Of a DNA stretch of 64,000 bases, positions 10,276 to 22,399 are shown piece by piece. Below the pieces are notes generated by a model. It saw only the letters and a program-made list of their open reading frames with translations. It made no database searches and had not been told where the DNA came from. Made by a program: the position numbers and the translations under genes. The stretch is taken from contig NC_134353.1 of the NCBI RefSeq assembly GCF_048569485.1, forward strand, positions 529,573,008 through 529,637,007, in the 5' to 3' direction. How positions within the stretch are numbered: position 1 is the first letter of the stretch; each line of letters begins with the position of its first letter. Source of the stretch: Anomaloglossus baeobatrachus. Lineage: Eukaryota; Chordata; Amphibia; Anura; Aromobatidae.

Positions 10276-11927
10276 CAGTTAGGTCCAGAAATATTTGGAC
10301 ATTGACACAAGTTTTGTTAATTTAGCTGTTTACAAAAACATGTTCAGAAATACAATTATATATATAATATGGGCTGAAAGTGCATACTCCCAGCTGCAAT
10401 ATGAGAGTTTTCACATCCAAATCGGAGAAAGGGTTTAGGAATCATAGTTCTGTAATGCATAGCCTCCTCTTTTTCAAGGGACCAAAAGTAATTGGACAAG
10501 GGACTCTAAGGGCTGCAATTAACTCTGAAGGCGTCTCCCTCGTTAACCTGTAATCAATGAAGTAGTTAAAAGGTCTGGGGTTGATTACAGGTGTGTGGTT
10601 TTGCATTTGGAAGCTGTTGCTGTGACCAGACAACATGCAGTCTACGGAACTCTCAATTGAGGTGAAGCAGAACATCCTGAGGCTGAAAAAAAAGAAAAAA
10701 TCCATCAGAGAGATAGCAGACATGCTTGGAGTAGCAAAATCAACAGTCGGGTACATTCTGAGAAAAAAGGAATTGACTGGTGAGCTTGGGAACTCAAAAA
10801 GGCCTGGGCGTCCACGGATGACAACAGTGGTGGATGATCGCCGCATACTTTCTTTGGTGAAGAAGAACCCATTCACAACATCAACTGAAGTCCAGAACAC
10901 TCTCAGTGAAGTAGGTGTATCTGTCTCTAAGTCAACAGTAAAGAGAAGACTCCATGAAAGTAAATACAAAGGGTTCACATCTAGATGCAAACCATTCATC
11001 AATTCCAAAAATAGACAGGCCAGAGTTAAATTTGCTGAAAAACACCTCATGAAGCCATCTCAGTTCTGGAAAAGTATTCTATGGACAGATGAGACAAAGA
11101 TCAACCTGTACCAGAATGATGGGAAGAAAAAAGTTTGGAGAAGAAAGGGAACGGCACATGATCCAAGGCACACCACATCCTCTGTAAAACATGGTGGAGG
11201 CAACGTGATGGCATGGGCATGCATGGCTTTCAATGGCATTGGGTCACTTGTGTTTATTGATGACATAACAGCAGACAAGAGTAGCCGGATGAATTCTGAA
11301 GTGTACCGGGATATACTTTCAGCCCAGATTCAGCCAAATGCCGCAAAGTTGATCGGACGGCGCTTCATAGTATAGATGGACAATGACCCCAAGCATACAG
11401 CCAAAGCTACCCAGGAGTTCATGAGTGCAAAAAAGTGGAACATTCTGCAATGGCCAAGTCAATCACCAGATTTTAACCCAATTGAGCATGCATTTCACTT
11501 GCTCAAATCCAGACTTAAGACGGAAAGACCCACAAACAAGCAAGACCTGAAGGCTGCGGCTGTAAAGGCCTGGCAAAGCATTAAGAAGGAGGAAACCCAG
11601 CGTTTGGTGATGTCCATGGGTTCCAGACTTAAGGCAGTGATTGCCTCCAAAGGATTCACAACAAAATATTGAAAATAAAAATATTTTGTTTGGGTTTGGT
11701 TTATTTGTCCAATTACTTTTGACCTCCTAAAATGTGGAGTGTTTGTAAAGAAATGTGTACAATTCCTACAATTTCTATCAGATATTTTTGTTCAAACCTT
11801 CAAATTAAACGTTACAATCTGCACTTGAATTCTGTTGTAGAGGTTTCATTTCAAATCCAATGTCGTGGCATGCAGAGCCCAACTCGCGAAAATTGTGTCA
11901 CTGTCCAAATATTTCTGGACCTAACTG
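10276..11927 (+). mobile_element. Tc1-like transposon, copy A (1652 bp)
   Basis: The inverted ends start CAGTTAGGTCCAGAAATATT and end with its complement. The element sits in a TA dinucleotide on both sides (10274-10275, 11928-11929), as required for Tc1/mariner. It encodes one transposase gene without introns. It is nearly identical over its whole length to copy B at 31031-32681, so the family moved recently. Confidence 0.96.
10635..11672 (+). pseudogene. Tc1-like transposase, copy A, one in-frame stop
   Basis: A cut-and-paste transposase of 345 residues in full. Residues 23-42 (KSIREIADMLGVAKSTVGYI) form a helix-turn-helix for binding the inverted repeats, followed by the GRPR hook at 58-61. 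The DDE triad is visible: D152 in LWTDETK, D249 in MDNDPKH, and E284 in SPDFNPIEH, with 34 residues between the last two (DD34E). The only visible break is TAG at 11373-11375 (codon 247), where copy B reads CAG; everything else is open. The start at 10635 gives MQSTELSIEVKQ and matches copy B. The A-rich KKKKK run after residue 17 may help nuclear import; this is inferred. Confidence 0.93.
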
Positions 11928-11929
11928 TA

Positions 11930-12080
11930 TATATACACACACACAATTGGTTTTATTGTTGTAATTTAATAAACAATGTTTTTATAGAATGAATTATGTG
12001 TTATAGTCTACACTCTTTGCCTTTTTGGGTTATGCACAGCGGTGTGAATCTATTTTTGGATTTATTTAGTTTGTCATGAC
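11930..12080. other. No gene seen (CA-rich and AT-rich spacer)
   Basis: A short TA/CA simple repeat next to the Tc1 end, then AT-rich sequence with no coding evidence. Confidence 0.4.
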
Positions 12081-12119
12081 ACATGTATTTATGAGAGAAT
12101 TTTGATTATGATATCAGAG

Positions 12120-14560
12120 ACTGTATAGTATCCATGACGCCAGCTGACAAGGTACCGCAGATCCCCTGGGGCTGCCCTCTGCCGGCTGATCACCAGTGTG
12201 TGCACCTGCTGCAGCCTCCGATGGCAGTAGTGAAGACTCTGTGGCTGGTCCAGATTGCTCTTCCAGACAAGTGAATGGCACTTCGGTCCACTAATACCGT
12301 GTTCACCCCACAAGCATAACAGTTTGCCCAGGCCATGGATCCCGCTGGCGTCAATGCTGCTTAATTGGCCAGAGGTCAACAGGAACTTGTCCGCCAATGT
12401 GACACACAGACCCAGATGATGGCCTTTACATTTTCAAAGGATACCCACCTGAACAGTCTGCAAGTCAGTATGTCTCCGGCTCCCGCTTGGGTTGTAGTTC
12501 CAGATCCGGTGGTCAGTCCCGCTTCGGCCTCCAGACTCTGTTTTGCAGCTCCTCCTCGGTATAATTGGAACCCGAAATTATGCAGAGACCTCCAGTTTAC
12601 TACGCAATTCTGGAGGGCCACCTTCAAGCTGCTGCGTGTCAACTTGGCTTTCTCGTTGGCCTACCATTCACAGTCCAACAACCAAGTGGAACGGGTGAAT
12701 CGGATCCTGACAAACTTCCTGTAGCACTTTGTCAAAGAGCATCACAGTGACTGGGTCAAGTACCTTCCTTGAGCAGAATTCTCTTATAACAATCACGTGT
12801 GTCCTCCGCCAAGTCTCCTTTTCAGATAGTATATGGACAACAATCCAGAATCTCAGTGGCGCTGAGTCAATCCTGAGACTGATTCCCTCATCAAGACTTC
12901 CTCCGACATCTGGGCAGAGACCAAGTCTTCCCTGAAGCAGGCCTCCATCCGTATGAAGAGGCATGCAAACAAGAGACGCCTAGATCCTCCTTCGTTCAAG
13001 CCCGGAGACAAGGTATGGCTCTCTTCCAGATACGTCTGTCTTATGGTGCCTTCCTACAAGTTGGGTCCCTGCTTTATCGGTCCTTTCAAGGTGCTCCAGC
13101 GGATTAACAAGGTGTCCTACAAGCGAAAGCTCCTGGCCTTCCTATGCATCCCCAGCTCATTCTGTGTCTCATTCTCTGTCCCTCCTCAAACCTGTCACCC
13201 TGAGTCATTACTACAGGGATCTAGGTACTTCACCTCCTCTGGTCAGTGATGAAGACACCTTTGAGGTAAAGGCCATCCTTGCTGCTAAAACGGTCTGTGG
13301 TAAAGCCTACTATTTGGTGGACTGGGAGGCGTTTGGTCCTGAGGAGAGGTCATGGGAACCAGGGGAGAATATTGATGCTTCTCTTCTTCTTAAAAGATTC
13401 CTGGAAAAGGAGAAGCCTAAGGGGCTACTGTAACGCCCATACTGGTGTCTCTGCGCTGTCCTACCCTCCTCCTCTGGTGCAGACATCAGTTCTCTCCCCT
13501 GCATGGGCATCCTTTGGTGTCTACTCCATCCTCGGATCATGCTATTGTCTCCAGAGGCCTGTACACACCTCACAGGCTTCCTGGGAATGCCCATAGGGTG
13601 CACACGCGACCATGCCTTTTCTTAAAGGGCCAGCGTGCCCTTACCTGGAGTGCCTCTCTGGTCAGATGAGAGGTTTCAGGTATTTAAGGCAACATTCCCT
13701 TAAGGGAGGTGCCTGGGCAACAAGTTAATTATGCTGCTAGTTCTCAGGTCTTTAGTACTGCTGCTGCTGCTGTCATTGTGATACATGTTCATGGCACAGC
13801 TGAGGTGATATTGCTCCCCACAGGTAGAGCTTGAGTCCCGGGGATCATGAGAGGGCGTGGGAAGGACGTAGACGACACTGGGGGTTGCAGCCAAAGTCTT
13901 TACTCACGGTACCAGTTCCACAGGTGTACAGTAAGCTGGCAATCACCTGCGGTATGGTGGGACCACCGTGATGGCTGCCGATCCCGGACAGCTCAGAGGT
14001 CAATATCGGTGCACCCCTCAGATGTGCCTTTCCTGGTCGTCTCTACTGCACTGACTCTCACCCTTGTGTCCCGCGCCTCCGGGGCTGCGGATATTCAACG
14101 GGTTTTCTGCCTGCTTGGCCCTCTGATCCTCTGTGGCCCCTTTCCAGCGAATTTGTGTGCTGATTTTCGGCCCTGGATGCTTGTAGCCACCCAGGCCCCT
14201 GGTGTTACTAAAGAGTACGATAGTTTTCTTTTAGTCTAGGGCCCGGGTCTCCGTTTTTGCGGCCAGATCCTTCCACCCGGTGTTCTGTGGAGCAAACCCA
14301 TGGGTTCTTCCCGCACACCCGTGTCTCTAGGATCCCCTTCTTCTGTGTCACCCGGATCGAGCAGGACCCCTGAGTCTCTACTCTCCAGTCGCCTCCTCAC
14401 CACACCAGTAACTGACTGACACTGTCAAACTTAAATCCGTCCACTCACCTCAGACACCTCACCCACTAAGCTCCACCCTCAGGCTGGTTTCAGAGACAGT
14501 GCTAACCACTATACAAGTCCAGCTGCACTAGGCCCTAACCACGGTTTAGTGGCGTTTTGT
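12120..14560 (+). mobile_element. Broken Ty3/Gypsy (chromovirus-like) fossil
   Basis: Plus-strand remnant of an LTR retroelement. Recognisable parts are a gag-start-like piece (about 12335-12480), an integrase core-end piece with AYHSQSNNQVERVNRIL (about 12600-12724), an integrase C-terminal region with PGDKVWLS (about 12950-13130), and a chromodomain-like segment with YYLVDWEAFGPEERSWEP (about 13240-13434). Sequence from 13435 on, with TATTTAAGG near 13680, looks LTR-like, but I could not find a matching partner. It is heavily broken with many breaks and old. Confidence 0.75.
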
Positions 14561-14679
14561 GATGAGTCTGTCTGTGTGTGTCATGTGAACCAGTGGATGA
14601 CCCCCTCCTTACCCTGAGATGGGATACCAAACCTCTATATGAGGTGCAGTACTTCTGTGGCGACAAAAGCCTCAGGGGT

Positions 14680-15946
14680 GCCACACAAACATTACATCAG
14701 GCTCAGAACCCACTTCCATTATCCCCACTGTGGGGAACAATAGCTGCCTTGAGTATGGGGCTCTAATGCCCTGTGTGCAGGGAGAAGTGATACATACATT
14801 ACACCAGACCCCACTCCCATTATCCCCACTGTGGGAACAATAACTGCCATGTGTATGGGGCTCTAATGCCCTGTGTGCAGGGAGAAGTGATACATACATT
14901 ACACCAGACCCCACTCCCACTATCCCCACAATAACTGCCCTGTGTATGGGCTCTAATGCCCTGTGTGCAGGGAGAAGTGATACATACATTACACCAGACC
15001 CCACTCCCATTCTCCCCACAATAACTGCCCTGTGTATGGGCTCTAATGCCCTGTGTGCAGGGAGAAGTGATACATACATTACACCAGACCCCACTCCCAT
15101 TCTCCCCACAATAACTGCCCTGTGTATGGGCTCTAATGCCCTGTGTGCAGGGAGAAGTGACACATACATTACACCAGACCCCTCTCCAATTCTCCACACA
15201 ATAACTGCCCTGTGTATGGGGCTCTAATGCCCTGTGTGCAGGGAGAAGTGACACATACATTACACCAGACCCCACTCCCACTATCCCCACAATAACTGCC
15301 CTGTGTATGGGGCTCTAATGCCCTGTGTGCAGGGAGAAGTGATACACACATTACACCAGACCCCACTCCCACTATCCCCACAATAACTGCCCTGTGTATG
15401 GGCTCTAATGCCCTGTGTGCAGGGAGAAGTGATACATACATTACACCAGACCCCACTCCCACTATCCCCACAATAACTGCCCTGTGTATGGGCTCTAATG
15501 CCCTGTGTGCAGGGAGAAGTGACACATACATTACACCAGACCCCTCTCCAATTCTCCACACAATAACTGCCCTGTGTATGGGGCTCTAATGCCCTGTGTG
15601 CAGGGAGAAGTGACACATACATTACACCAGACCCCACTCCCACTATCCCCACAATAACTGCCCTGTGTATGGGGCTCTAATGCCCTGTGTGCAGGGAGAA
15701 GTGATACACACATTACACCAGACCCCACTCCCACTATCCCCACAATAACTGCCCTGTGTATGGGCTCTAATGCCCTGTGTGCAGGGAGAAGTGATACATA
15801 CATTACACCAGACCCCACTCCCACTATCCCCACAATAACTGCCCTGTGTATGGGCTCTAATGCCCTGTGTGCAGGGAGAAGTGATACATACATTACACCA
15901 GACCCCACTCCCACTATCCCCACAATAACTGCCCTGTGTACAGGCT
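14680..15946. repeat. 90-bp minisatellite with four-unit higher-order repeat
   Basis: About 13-14 head-to-tail units, each carrying GGCTCTAATGCCCTGTGTGC and ACATTACACCAGACCCC. The period is 90-91 bp; the first two units are slightly longer. Variant units recur every fourth unit (for example CCTCTCCAATTCTCCACACA near 15181 and 15541), giving a higher-order period of about 361 bp. Both strands are accidentally open, giving spurious repetitive ORFs. It ends about 150 bp before the plin2 promoter. Confidence 0.95.
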
Positions 15947-16054
15947 CCTCCAGCACATAACACGCCCCCGTTACCGGCCTCACTACACAACTGTCAGTCA
16001 CACCGTGACCCCTGCACACAGTGCACAGCCGCCCTCAGTCAGGAGAGCAGACTG

Positions 16055-16062
16055 TGACGTCA
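16055..16062. promoter_or_regulatory. Perfect CRE-type palindrome upstream of plin2
   Basis: TGACGTCA, the full consensus for CREB/ATF factors, lies about 70 bp upstream of the TATA-like box and 100 bp before the presumed start of transcription. A GGGCGTGG GC/KLF-type box follows near 16111. Function is inferred from sequence and position. Confidence 0.5.
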
Positions 16063-16127
16063 CCAGTCAGCTGACTGCAGGAAGCCTCCGGAGACCGCGC
16101 ATAGTCGGGTGGGCGTGGTTAATCGCC

Positions 16128-16133
16128 TATAAG
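16128..16133 (+). promoter_or_regulatory. TATA-like box of plin2
   Basis: TATAAG, about 30 bp upstream of the presumed start near 16158-16165, where the first exon must lie. The spacing fits a core promoter; the start site itself is inferred. Confidence 0.55.
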
Positions 16134-16159
16134 AGCGCAGACGCCCGAGGAGCGCTCAT

Positions 16160-16195
16160 TCCTCTCTGGCAGGCAGTAGCTGTAGTGAGAAGCAG
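16160..16195 (+). other. plin2: plin2 exon 1 (5' UTR, approximate start)
   Basis: The non-coding first exon ends at AGAAGCAG before the donor GTGGGT at 16196. The next exon begins at 16289 after the acceptor CTTCATAG. The first intron is thus only about 93 bp. The start is inferred from the TATA-like box. Confidence 0.5.
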
Positions 16196-16304
16196 GTGGG
16201 TGGCGGCTTCAGCCCGTGCTGCTTTTTAGGGGGTGAGTGCTGGTGTTTGCTCTTTCTCGGCGCTGACCGTCTGCTTTACTCTTCATAGGTATTTCCCTAT
16301 TAAC

Positions 16305-19300
16305 ATGGCTGAGACGGTGGAACAGCAGCAACAGGTAATTCCCTCTATGCCGTCCTGTGTAATGGGTGATAGTGCTGTCAGGAGCTGCTGTTTCCACCCT
16401 GGTATATATTGGGCATGGAGGGGGCAGATGTAGTGGAGCTTATAGTCTGCCCCTTACTGTGGGGTCTGAGCCCCTCACTATTAGTGCAGCAGTAGGTGGC
16501 TCCTCAGTCTCCCTGGTATATGCACTGTGCGAGGCACTGGCTCTCTGGTATCTGCCATCTGCTGGTGCTTGTCCCGGGTGCACAGGATCTGTTGGAGTGG
16601 CCACTTCTGGCAGGGGATGTTGCAGATATGTAGCTTTCAGTGCGGTTTGCTTTCAGTGACTGACTTTATGGCTGGTTTTGGAGATGTAATGGGCTCTACA
16701 GAAGTGTGTGTATATAAATTGTCCATTATACATCTATGCAGCTAATGGAAACTCACTGACCATATCTCAAAACTAGCAGAGGGAAAAGGCAGCTGTAACT
16801 GTAAATACAGATCAGTAAGCTAAACCACTGTAGGGTGCTGCAGACCCCCATGATAAAGGGCATAGTCAACTCTGGTGCAACATACAGATGACAGGCCCCT
16901 CACAACCTAGCAGATCTTGGAGGGCATTGCTGCTGGGTATTAGAATTGGGCCTGCCACACACGGGTGCAGTGTCTGGCTTACAGCCTATTGTTGGTGCCC
17001 ATACTACCAGATCAGGTGGACTGCCCAGCACTAGAAGTACATCCCACTGGGATGGAGACCCTATTTTACAAAGCCAGTGTCCATGGGTTTTTCTTACTGC
17101 ATAAGTGAAGACTGTAGTTACATTGTGCACTCCTTACACTTGTGCAGGTTGCAGCCATCCCTGAATGTCCTTGTAAACTACAATACTTATCCATGTGGTG
17201 TACACTCATATAGTGCTGTCCAGGCCACCTATTGTAATAGTAGGAGCTTTATTAATGAGCAGTAAGTCTCACTAATTCTAATACTAGGTGACCACCCTCC
17301 ATTAACTAATGTATTATGTGTGAGTGGCTGGGTTCAGTACTTTGCAGCTGTTGCTGACTTTATCAAGGGGGGGGGGGGTCTGCTGCATCCTATTATGCAA
17401 TAGTTTTGACCTCTATTGGTTAACTTGTATATATTTATTTACTCTAACCTATTCCCTTGGAGTATTGTAGGGCAGAATCTGTATTGAGCCAGTACTGCTG
17501 TGGAGTGAAGTCCTAATTGCTAAAGATGTACCTTCTGATTATCATAAAGTAGTTTTTACAGACTTAATACATTTAAACCATAAAAGAAAATTAACTTAGA
17601 CAATTGGTGTATGCTTGCACTAGAATTGTTAGTTTATGGCATAACCAAGTACTCCTGAAATGCCTGTTCTAATGGCCTGTCTTTGGAGAATGTTTGGGGT
17701 GTGTACCTGTTTTCAGCAGCACAGCTTAAAAATCTCATAAAGCATGAGCTCTGGCTTATTCGGTTTAATAGGGGGGGGGGTGTAACATCAGTCTGTTATC
17801 TGAATGGGCTGGTTATTAGCCATGTGAAAGGGCATCTTAGTAGGGTCACTGCTTCTAAGCAGTCTACTTGGGTATGCAGGTCCTAAAGTTGAATAAAATC
17901 TATCAAATGGCTTATCACAGAGCCTGACGTGAGTCCTGGAGGCAGATTCTCCGAGATTTGTTTGGCCCATAGAATTAACCCTAGAATGCATACCTGAGGC
18001 CTCGCAAGCCTGCTAGGTTACTTGATTTCTATGGTTGCACGTTCTAGGTTTAACAGCTCACTTCAATTTAAGAAATGTATTTCTCTAGTTTAAGACATTA
18101 GATTGCAGATATTAACTTTTTTTTTTTAATCCATTTGAGCTCCATAACCATATAAACTGCTTAGAGAACCAGTCCTTGAGAAGGAAGCAGATTTCTGAGT
18201 TGATCTTGCATATGTACAATTAAGAAATGGAGTAACCAATGCTTAAATTAAGGGTATGTGTGCGATTTGCACCGCACCGAAAATGTGCGCTTCAGAGCGC
18301 AGCTGAAAAGCTGCGTTCTGAAGCGCATGGTGCCAGCAGAGAACGTGCGCTCTGCATGCTGCCTCTCCCTATAGACAGCATGCAAACCGCACGAAAGAAG
18401 TGACATGTCACTTCTTAGAACGCAGCGATTCAGGCAGCAGCTGAATCGCTGCATTCTAATATGCCACGTGCGCACGGCTCCTGCACAATCTCCATAGACT
18501 GTGCAGGGGACGCATGCAGTTAAGCTGCGGTGCAGAACGCAGCGTAACTGCATGTAATGCGCACACGTGCGCACATACCCTAAAGGTTTTTTTTTTTCCG
18601 TGAATAATGTTCTTTTTAAACTTCATTTTAACCAATAGATCTTTGAGTACATTAAAAATGTGTGGATGAAAAAAAAAAAATAAAAATTGCAATCCTGTGC
18701 TGTTAAGGCTATACTGCACCCCATACCACATCTCCTGGGCAGAACTGTCCCTGTATGGTCACACACAGCCATTACACAGTACATGGCAGGGACACATTTA
18801 GAAGACTCAGTACAGGAATTGCGTTTTTTTTTTTGTTTTTCTGGCTTGAACCATTTTGTATTGTGGCAAAGGTTGAATGAGCAATTCTGAATCTCTCAAG
18901 TAGCATTGCTAGTAAATGTTTGTTTTTACATGACCAAAGTCTGTTTTGTTTTTTTTTTTTTGTTTTTCTCCCCACCTTCCATCTCTAGAATGTGGTGGTA
19001 AGGTTGATAAACCTCCCATTTGTGAGCTCTACATATGACATGGTGTCCTCCACCTATGTGACCACTAAAGACAACCATCCCTACCTGAAATCTGTATGTG
19101 ACATCGCAGAGAAAAGTGTGAAGAGCATCACTTCGGTGGCCATCACCAGCGCCATGCCAATCCTGCAGAAACTCGAGCCTCAAAGTAGGTTTAGCGTCTT
19201 GATGGTTGTCTTACTTGGTGGGATTGGGTAAAAAACCTAATGTGTATATTTGGGACTAAAATCTATACCTTATGGCTTAATTCAACATTTTATTATCTGC

Positions 19301-22155
19301 TTTATGCAAGATTTCCTCACTCTGCATTTTGTGGCCTGATGGTATAAATCTGGAAAGCTATTTCTCCACTGTCAACATATGCAGGCTTCATTTTTAGTGC
19401 TAGTCTGCAGTCCTTTACAATAAGCTGGTCATGTAAAGACAAACTGCTTTCAATTACAGGAGTGAGGATTCTGCTTAAACTTGCAATCTGTAAGGAAATG
19501 GGGGAGGGGAACAATAGGTAGAAGATTCTTGTGAGGTATGGTCTAGCCATAATAAATGGGGCATTTCAAAGAAGCTGCATGTTCCAGTCATCAACTAGTA
19601 TTGAGTGCATGGAGGATGTGGCGAGATCTCACAACCTTGTCCCTCCTATTAATCTAAGAGGAAACAGTATTTGAGGTGAGAGACCTGTCTAAAGATGTGG
19701 TGGTTAAAGCGCATTTAAATGGATTATGGAGTTTGTCTTGGATCAACTGCTGAGCACAGGTAGGGTGCTATGGAGGAGATATAGGATGGGGCACAACTGT
19801 AGGTGCGTTGTCCTGTAGCTAATGAGTAACAATACCAATGAGTGGCATAAGGTGGAGATATCATTGAAGAAGCAACACAAAAATGACCCTGGCCTCTGCA
19901 TTCAGGTTTTCTTAACAGGGAGGAAGTGGAGGGGGGTTCTCAGTCACAGTAGTCCAGATGAGTGAGCAACTTTTTTTTTTTTTTTTCCCAGAGCTGAGAA
20001 GGTGGCTAAGATGCAGGTAAACGTGATTGGATATAGAAAGAAGTAAAGATGTCTGTAAATGCCTTCCCTCTAGTGCATAGAGGTGTCATTCTAGACATGT
20101 CGGTTGCTCCTAGCTTGCAAGTAGGCCAAATATCACCATATCCCTAGTATTGCCCACAGGAACTTTGCTAGCTTTTATATACAATGACTGTATTAAATGT
20201 AGCTTCCTCACTTCTCAGTTGCTCTGGCAAACAACATTGCATGTGTTGGACTGGACAAGATTGAGGAAAGGTTGCCTATTCTGTATCAGCCTCCTGAAAA
20301 GGTAAGCAGATAAAATCATGCAGAGCCTTAAATTTCCCTTCACCTACTGTCATATTAGAGGTCCCATCTTGTATATTTTAGGTTGTGGCTAATGCCTCAG
20401 AAGCAGTTGTTGGTGCCAGAGATGCTGTTATCCATAGTATCACAGGAGTAGTGGATAAAACCAAGGGAGCTGTGCAGGACAGTGTGGAGATGACTAAGGC
20501 TGTTGTAAATGGCGGCATTAATACTGTTCTTGGAAGCAATGTAGTGAAGATCATGAGCGACCGTGTGGACACTGCACTAACTAGGTCTGAATGTCTTCTG
20601 GAACAATTCCTGCCACCAACAGATGAAGAACTTGGTAAGCTTAACTTGAATGCACAGGATAAGCAGTTTGCTGGAGCAGGCAAAATACTAGCTCAACTGG
20701 CTTACTTTAAGCAACTGCATTATGCTTAGTTCAGCTCTGCTGAATAAGCCAAGGGTGTCCTGACAAGTAGTAAACCACAAGGTTTATATTGCTGAATCCA
20801 CAGTTGTATCCAAGCTGGTGAATATATGAGCATAACTAACTTTTTATTATAGCTAAGGAAGCAACTGAAACAGAAGGCTTTGTGTCCCAAGATAAGCCTG
20901 GCTACTATGTGCGCCTTGGATCCCTCTCTACAAAGGCCCGCAGGCGTGTCTACCAACAGGCCCTGACTAGGATGAAGGATGCCAAATGCAGGAGTCAGGA
21001 AGCCATTGCTCAGCTCCAGAACACAGTTGACCTGGTTAGTACCTGTACTTGTAAACATTTTGTCACTAACTTTCATGGAGTGATAAACTTCAATGGAGCC
21101 AAAATGCTATAATGGTACACTGCAGATTAGATATCTTGCAGTATTTAGAACTAGGCATTGCAATACTAGCCTAGATTCACTCATTCATATGTTCGGAATC
21201 TTTTCCCTGCGACCAGAAGACACCATTTCTACAGGTTGTATTGCAGATCAGCCCCTAATTTGAATTTAGACTCCACATCCAAGTACAGGAGTAGCGGGTT
21301 CTAGAAATAAAGGACTGTAAAGCCTACAATGCTTTAACCTTATCTCCAGGTATAAAGCATCAAATGGGGATTCGCCTATTTTCTGTAGGCATTTACAAAA
21401 ACCCTGTCATAGGCAAAGCTCCCTTATGGTTGACATGGAATACTAATGGGGCTTTACACCAACATGTACTTCCTGAGGAGGGAAAATGCATACTTGTGTA
21501 AAACCAGATGTAGTGCATATAATCACACCTGTCTTCCATGAACCAAAGGTAACATAAACAACTCTTTTCAGATTGAATATGCAAGAAAAAACATGAATGG
21601 TGCAAATCAGAAGATCCATGATGCTCAAGAGAAGATGTTCAGCAAGTGGGTGGAGTGGACGAAAGGAACTGGAGAAGATGCTGGTGGGGAAACTGAGGGT
21701 GCAGAGGTAATGACACTCCCTTGAGTCTTATGCTAGGCATCATCTGTATACTGGAACCGTAACATGTCGTCTTCTCATTACAGCAAATTGAATCCCGCAC
21801 ACTGACTATTGCCCGTAGTCTCACTCATCACCTGCAAAGCACATGTCTGTCTCTGGTCTCCAGTGTCCAAGGACTTCCACAAAATATTCAGAGCAAGGCT
21901 CAGAGTATTAGTGCCATGGCTGCAGATATCTATCAAAACTTCCGCTCTGCTTATTCCTTCAGAGAAATATCTGACAGCCTCTTAACCGCCACTAAGGACA
22001 AGTTCACTAAAATAAAGGATGGCATGGATGATGTTATGGACTACTTCATAAACAACACTCCACTAAATTGGCTGGTAGGTCCATTTTATCCCAAACTGGC
22101 AAGTAGCCAACATGGGGAGCAAGAAGATGGGGGAGATTCAGTTAAAGAGGACTAA
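16305..22155 (+). CDS. plin2: Perilipin-2 (lipid-droplet coat protein), spliced, 416 aa
   Basis: Perilipin-2 coats cytosolic lipid droplets and shields triglyceride from lipases. Coding exons are 16305-16334, 18989-19184, 20219-20301, 20382-20634, 20853-21034, 21572-21706 and 21784-22155. All introns are GT-AG, phases match, and the sum is 1251 nt with TAA at the end. Residues about 11-105 form the PAT domain ([30 protein letters not shown]). Residues about 105-200 hold 11-mer amphipathic repeats ([14 protein letters not shown]). The rest is the C-terminal helix bundle with [12 protein letters not shown] and, at 383-396, [14 protein letters not shown]. Comparison from memory favours PLIN2 over PLIN3: [23 protein letters not shown] and [12 protein letters not shown] are PLIN2-like. 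The short N-terminus ([10 protein letters not shown]) is one small exon. The start is the first ATG of exon 2. No defect is seen, and it is the only host gene in the window. Confidence 0.95.
16335..18988 (+). other. plin2: plin2 intron 2 (2.65 kb)
   Basis: Runs from donor GTAATT at 16335 to acceptor ATCTCTAG at 18987-18988. It contains poly-G runs near 17370 and 17770, a MITE at 18252-18580, and T-rich tracts before the acceptor. No other gene is seen. Confidence 0.85.
18252..18580. mobile_element. MITE with TAA target duplication in plin2 intron
   Basis: The ends are GGGTATGTGTGCGATTTGC and the inverted GTGCGCACATACCC, with TAA on both sides (18249-18251, 18581-18583). The interior is made of GCGC-rich inverted repeats such as GCTTCAGAGCGCAGCTG. 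It is non-coding and sits well away from the splice sites. Confidence 0.85.
19185..20218 (+). other. plin2: plin2 intron 3 (1.03 kb)
   Basis: Donor GTAGGT follows CTCGAGCCTCAAA; the acceptor is CTTCTCAG. The intron splits the Ile codon (phase 1) of KLEPQIALANN. No second gene or complete mobile element is seen inside. Confidence 0.85.
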
Positions 22156-22377
22156 AAAAAATAAAGTGATTAATGGGCAAATGCCACTAACTTGCCTTAG
22201 TTTGCATCTTCCACCTTGGTCTATGCCAGTTACTGGTCCTCAAATTGTCAAATGTGAAAGGAGTTGTCTCTAACATTGGACTTTTGTCTTACTCTTGGAT
22301 GGTTTTGTATCTTCACATTCTGGTATATGTTAAACACTATGAACACAAACTTTTTTTTTTTTGGCCACTTTTGTATT

Positions 22378-22383
22378 AATAAA
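22378..22383 (+). promoter_or_regulatory. plin2: plin2 polyadenylation signal AATAAA
   Basis: AATAAA lies 223 bp after the stop codon, followed by a GT-rich element (GACTTGTCTGTCGTGT) at about 22395. The transcript probably ends near 22400. An earlier AATAAA just after the stop (about 22161) is less well placed. Confidence 0.75.
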
Positions 22384-22399
22384 ATGCTGCAGTGACTTG

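Noticed and set aside
10442-11278. Antisense ORFs (202 and 72 aa) opposite the Tc1 transposase, also seen at 31197-32033
   Set aside because: They are shadows of the transposase frame and recur identically in both copies only because the element is duplicated.
14680-15946. CRISPR-like array
   Set aside because: The units are contiguous tandem repeats with no unique spacers, and the setting is a vertebrate genome.
14672-16019. Long open frames of repeated LLPAHRALEP and NALCAGRSDTYITPDP peptides on both strands
   Set aside because: These are translations of the 90-bp minisatellite, whose unit length is a multiple of three and lacks stops; there is no start context, homology or splice structure.
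20378-20683. 101-aa minus-strand ORF opposite plin2
   Set aside because: It is antisense to the plin2 coding exon at 20382-20634, which has correct splice sites and strong homology.
16305-22155. Assignment of the perilipin gene to PLIN3
   Set aside because: The sequence blocks [26 protein letters not shown] and [18 protein letters not shown] fit recalled PLIN2 better than PLIN3, though a phylogeny was not possible.
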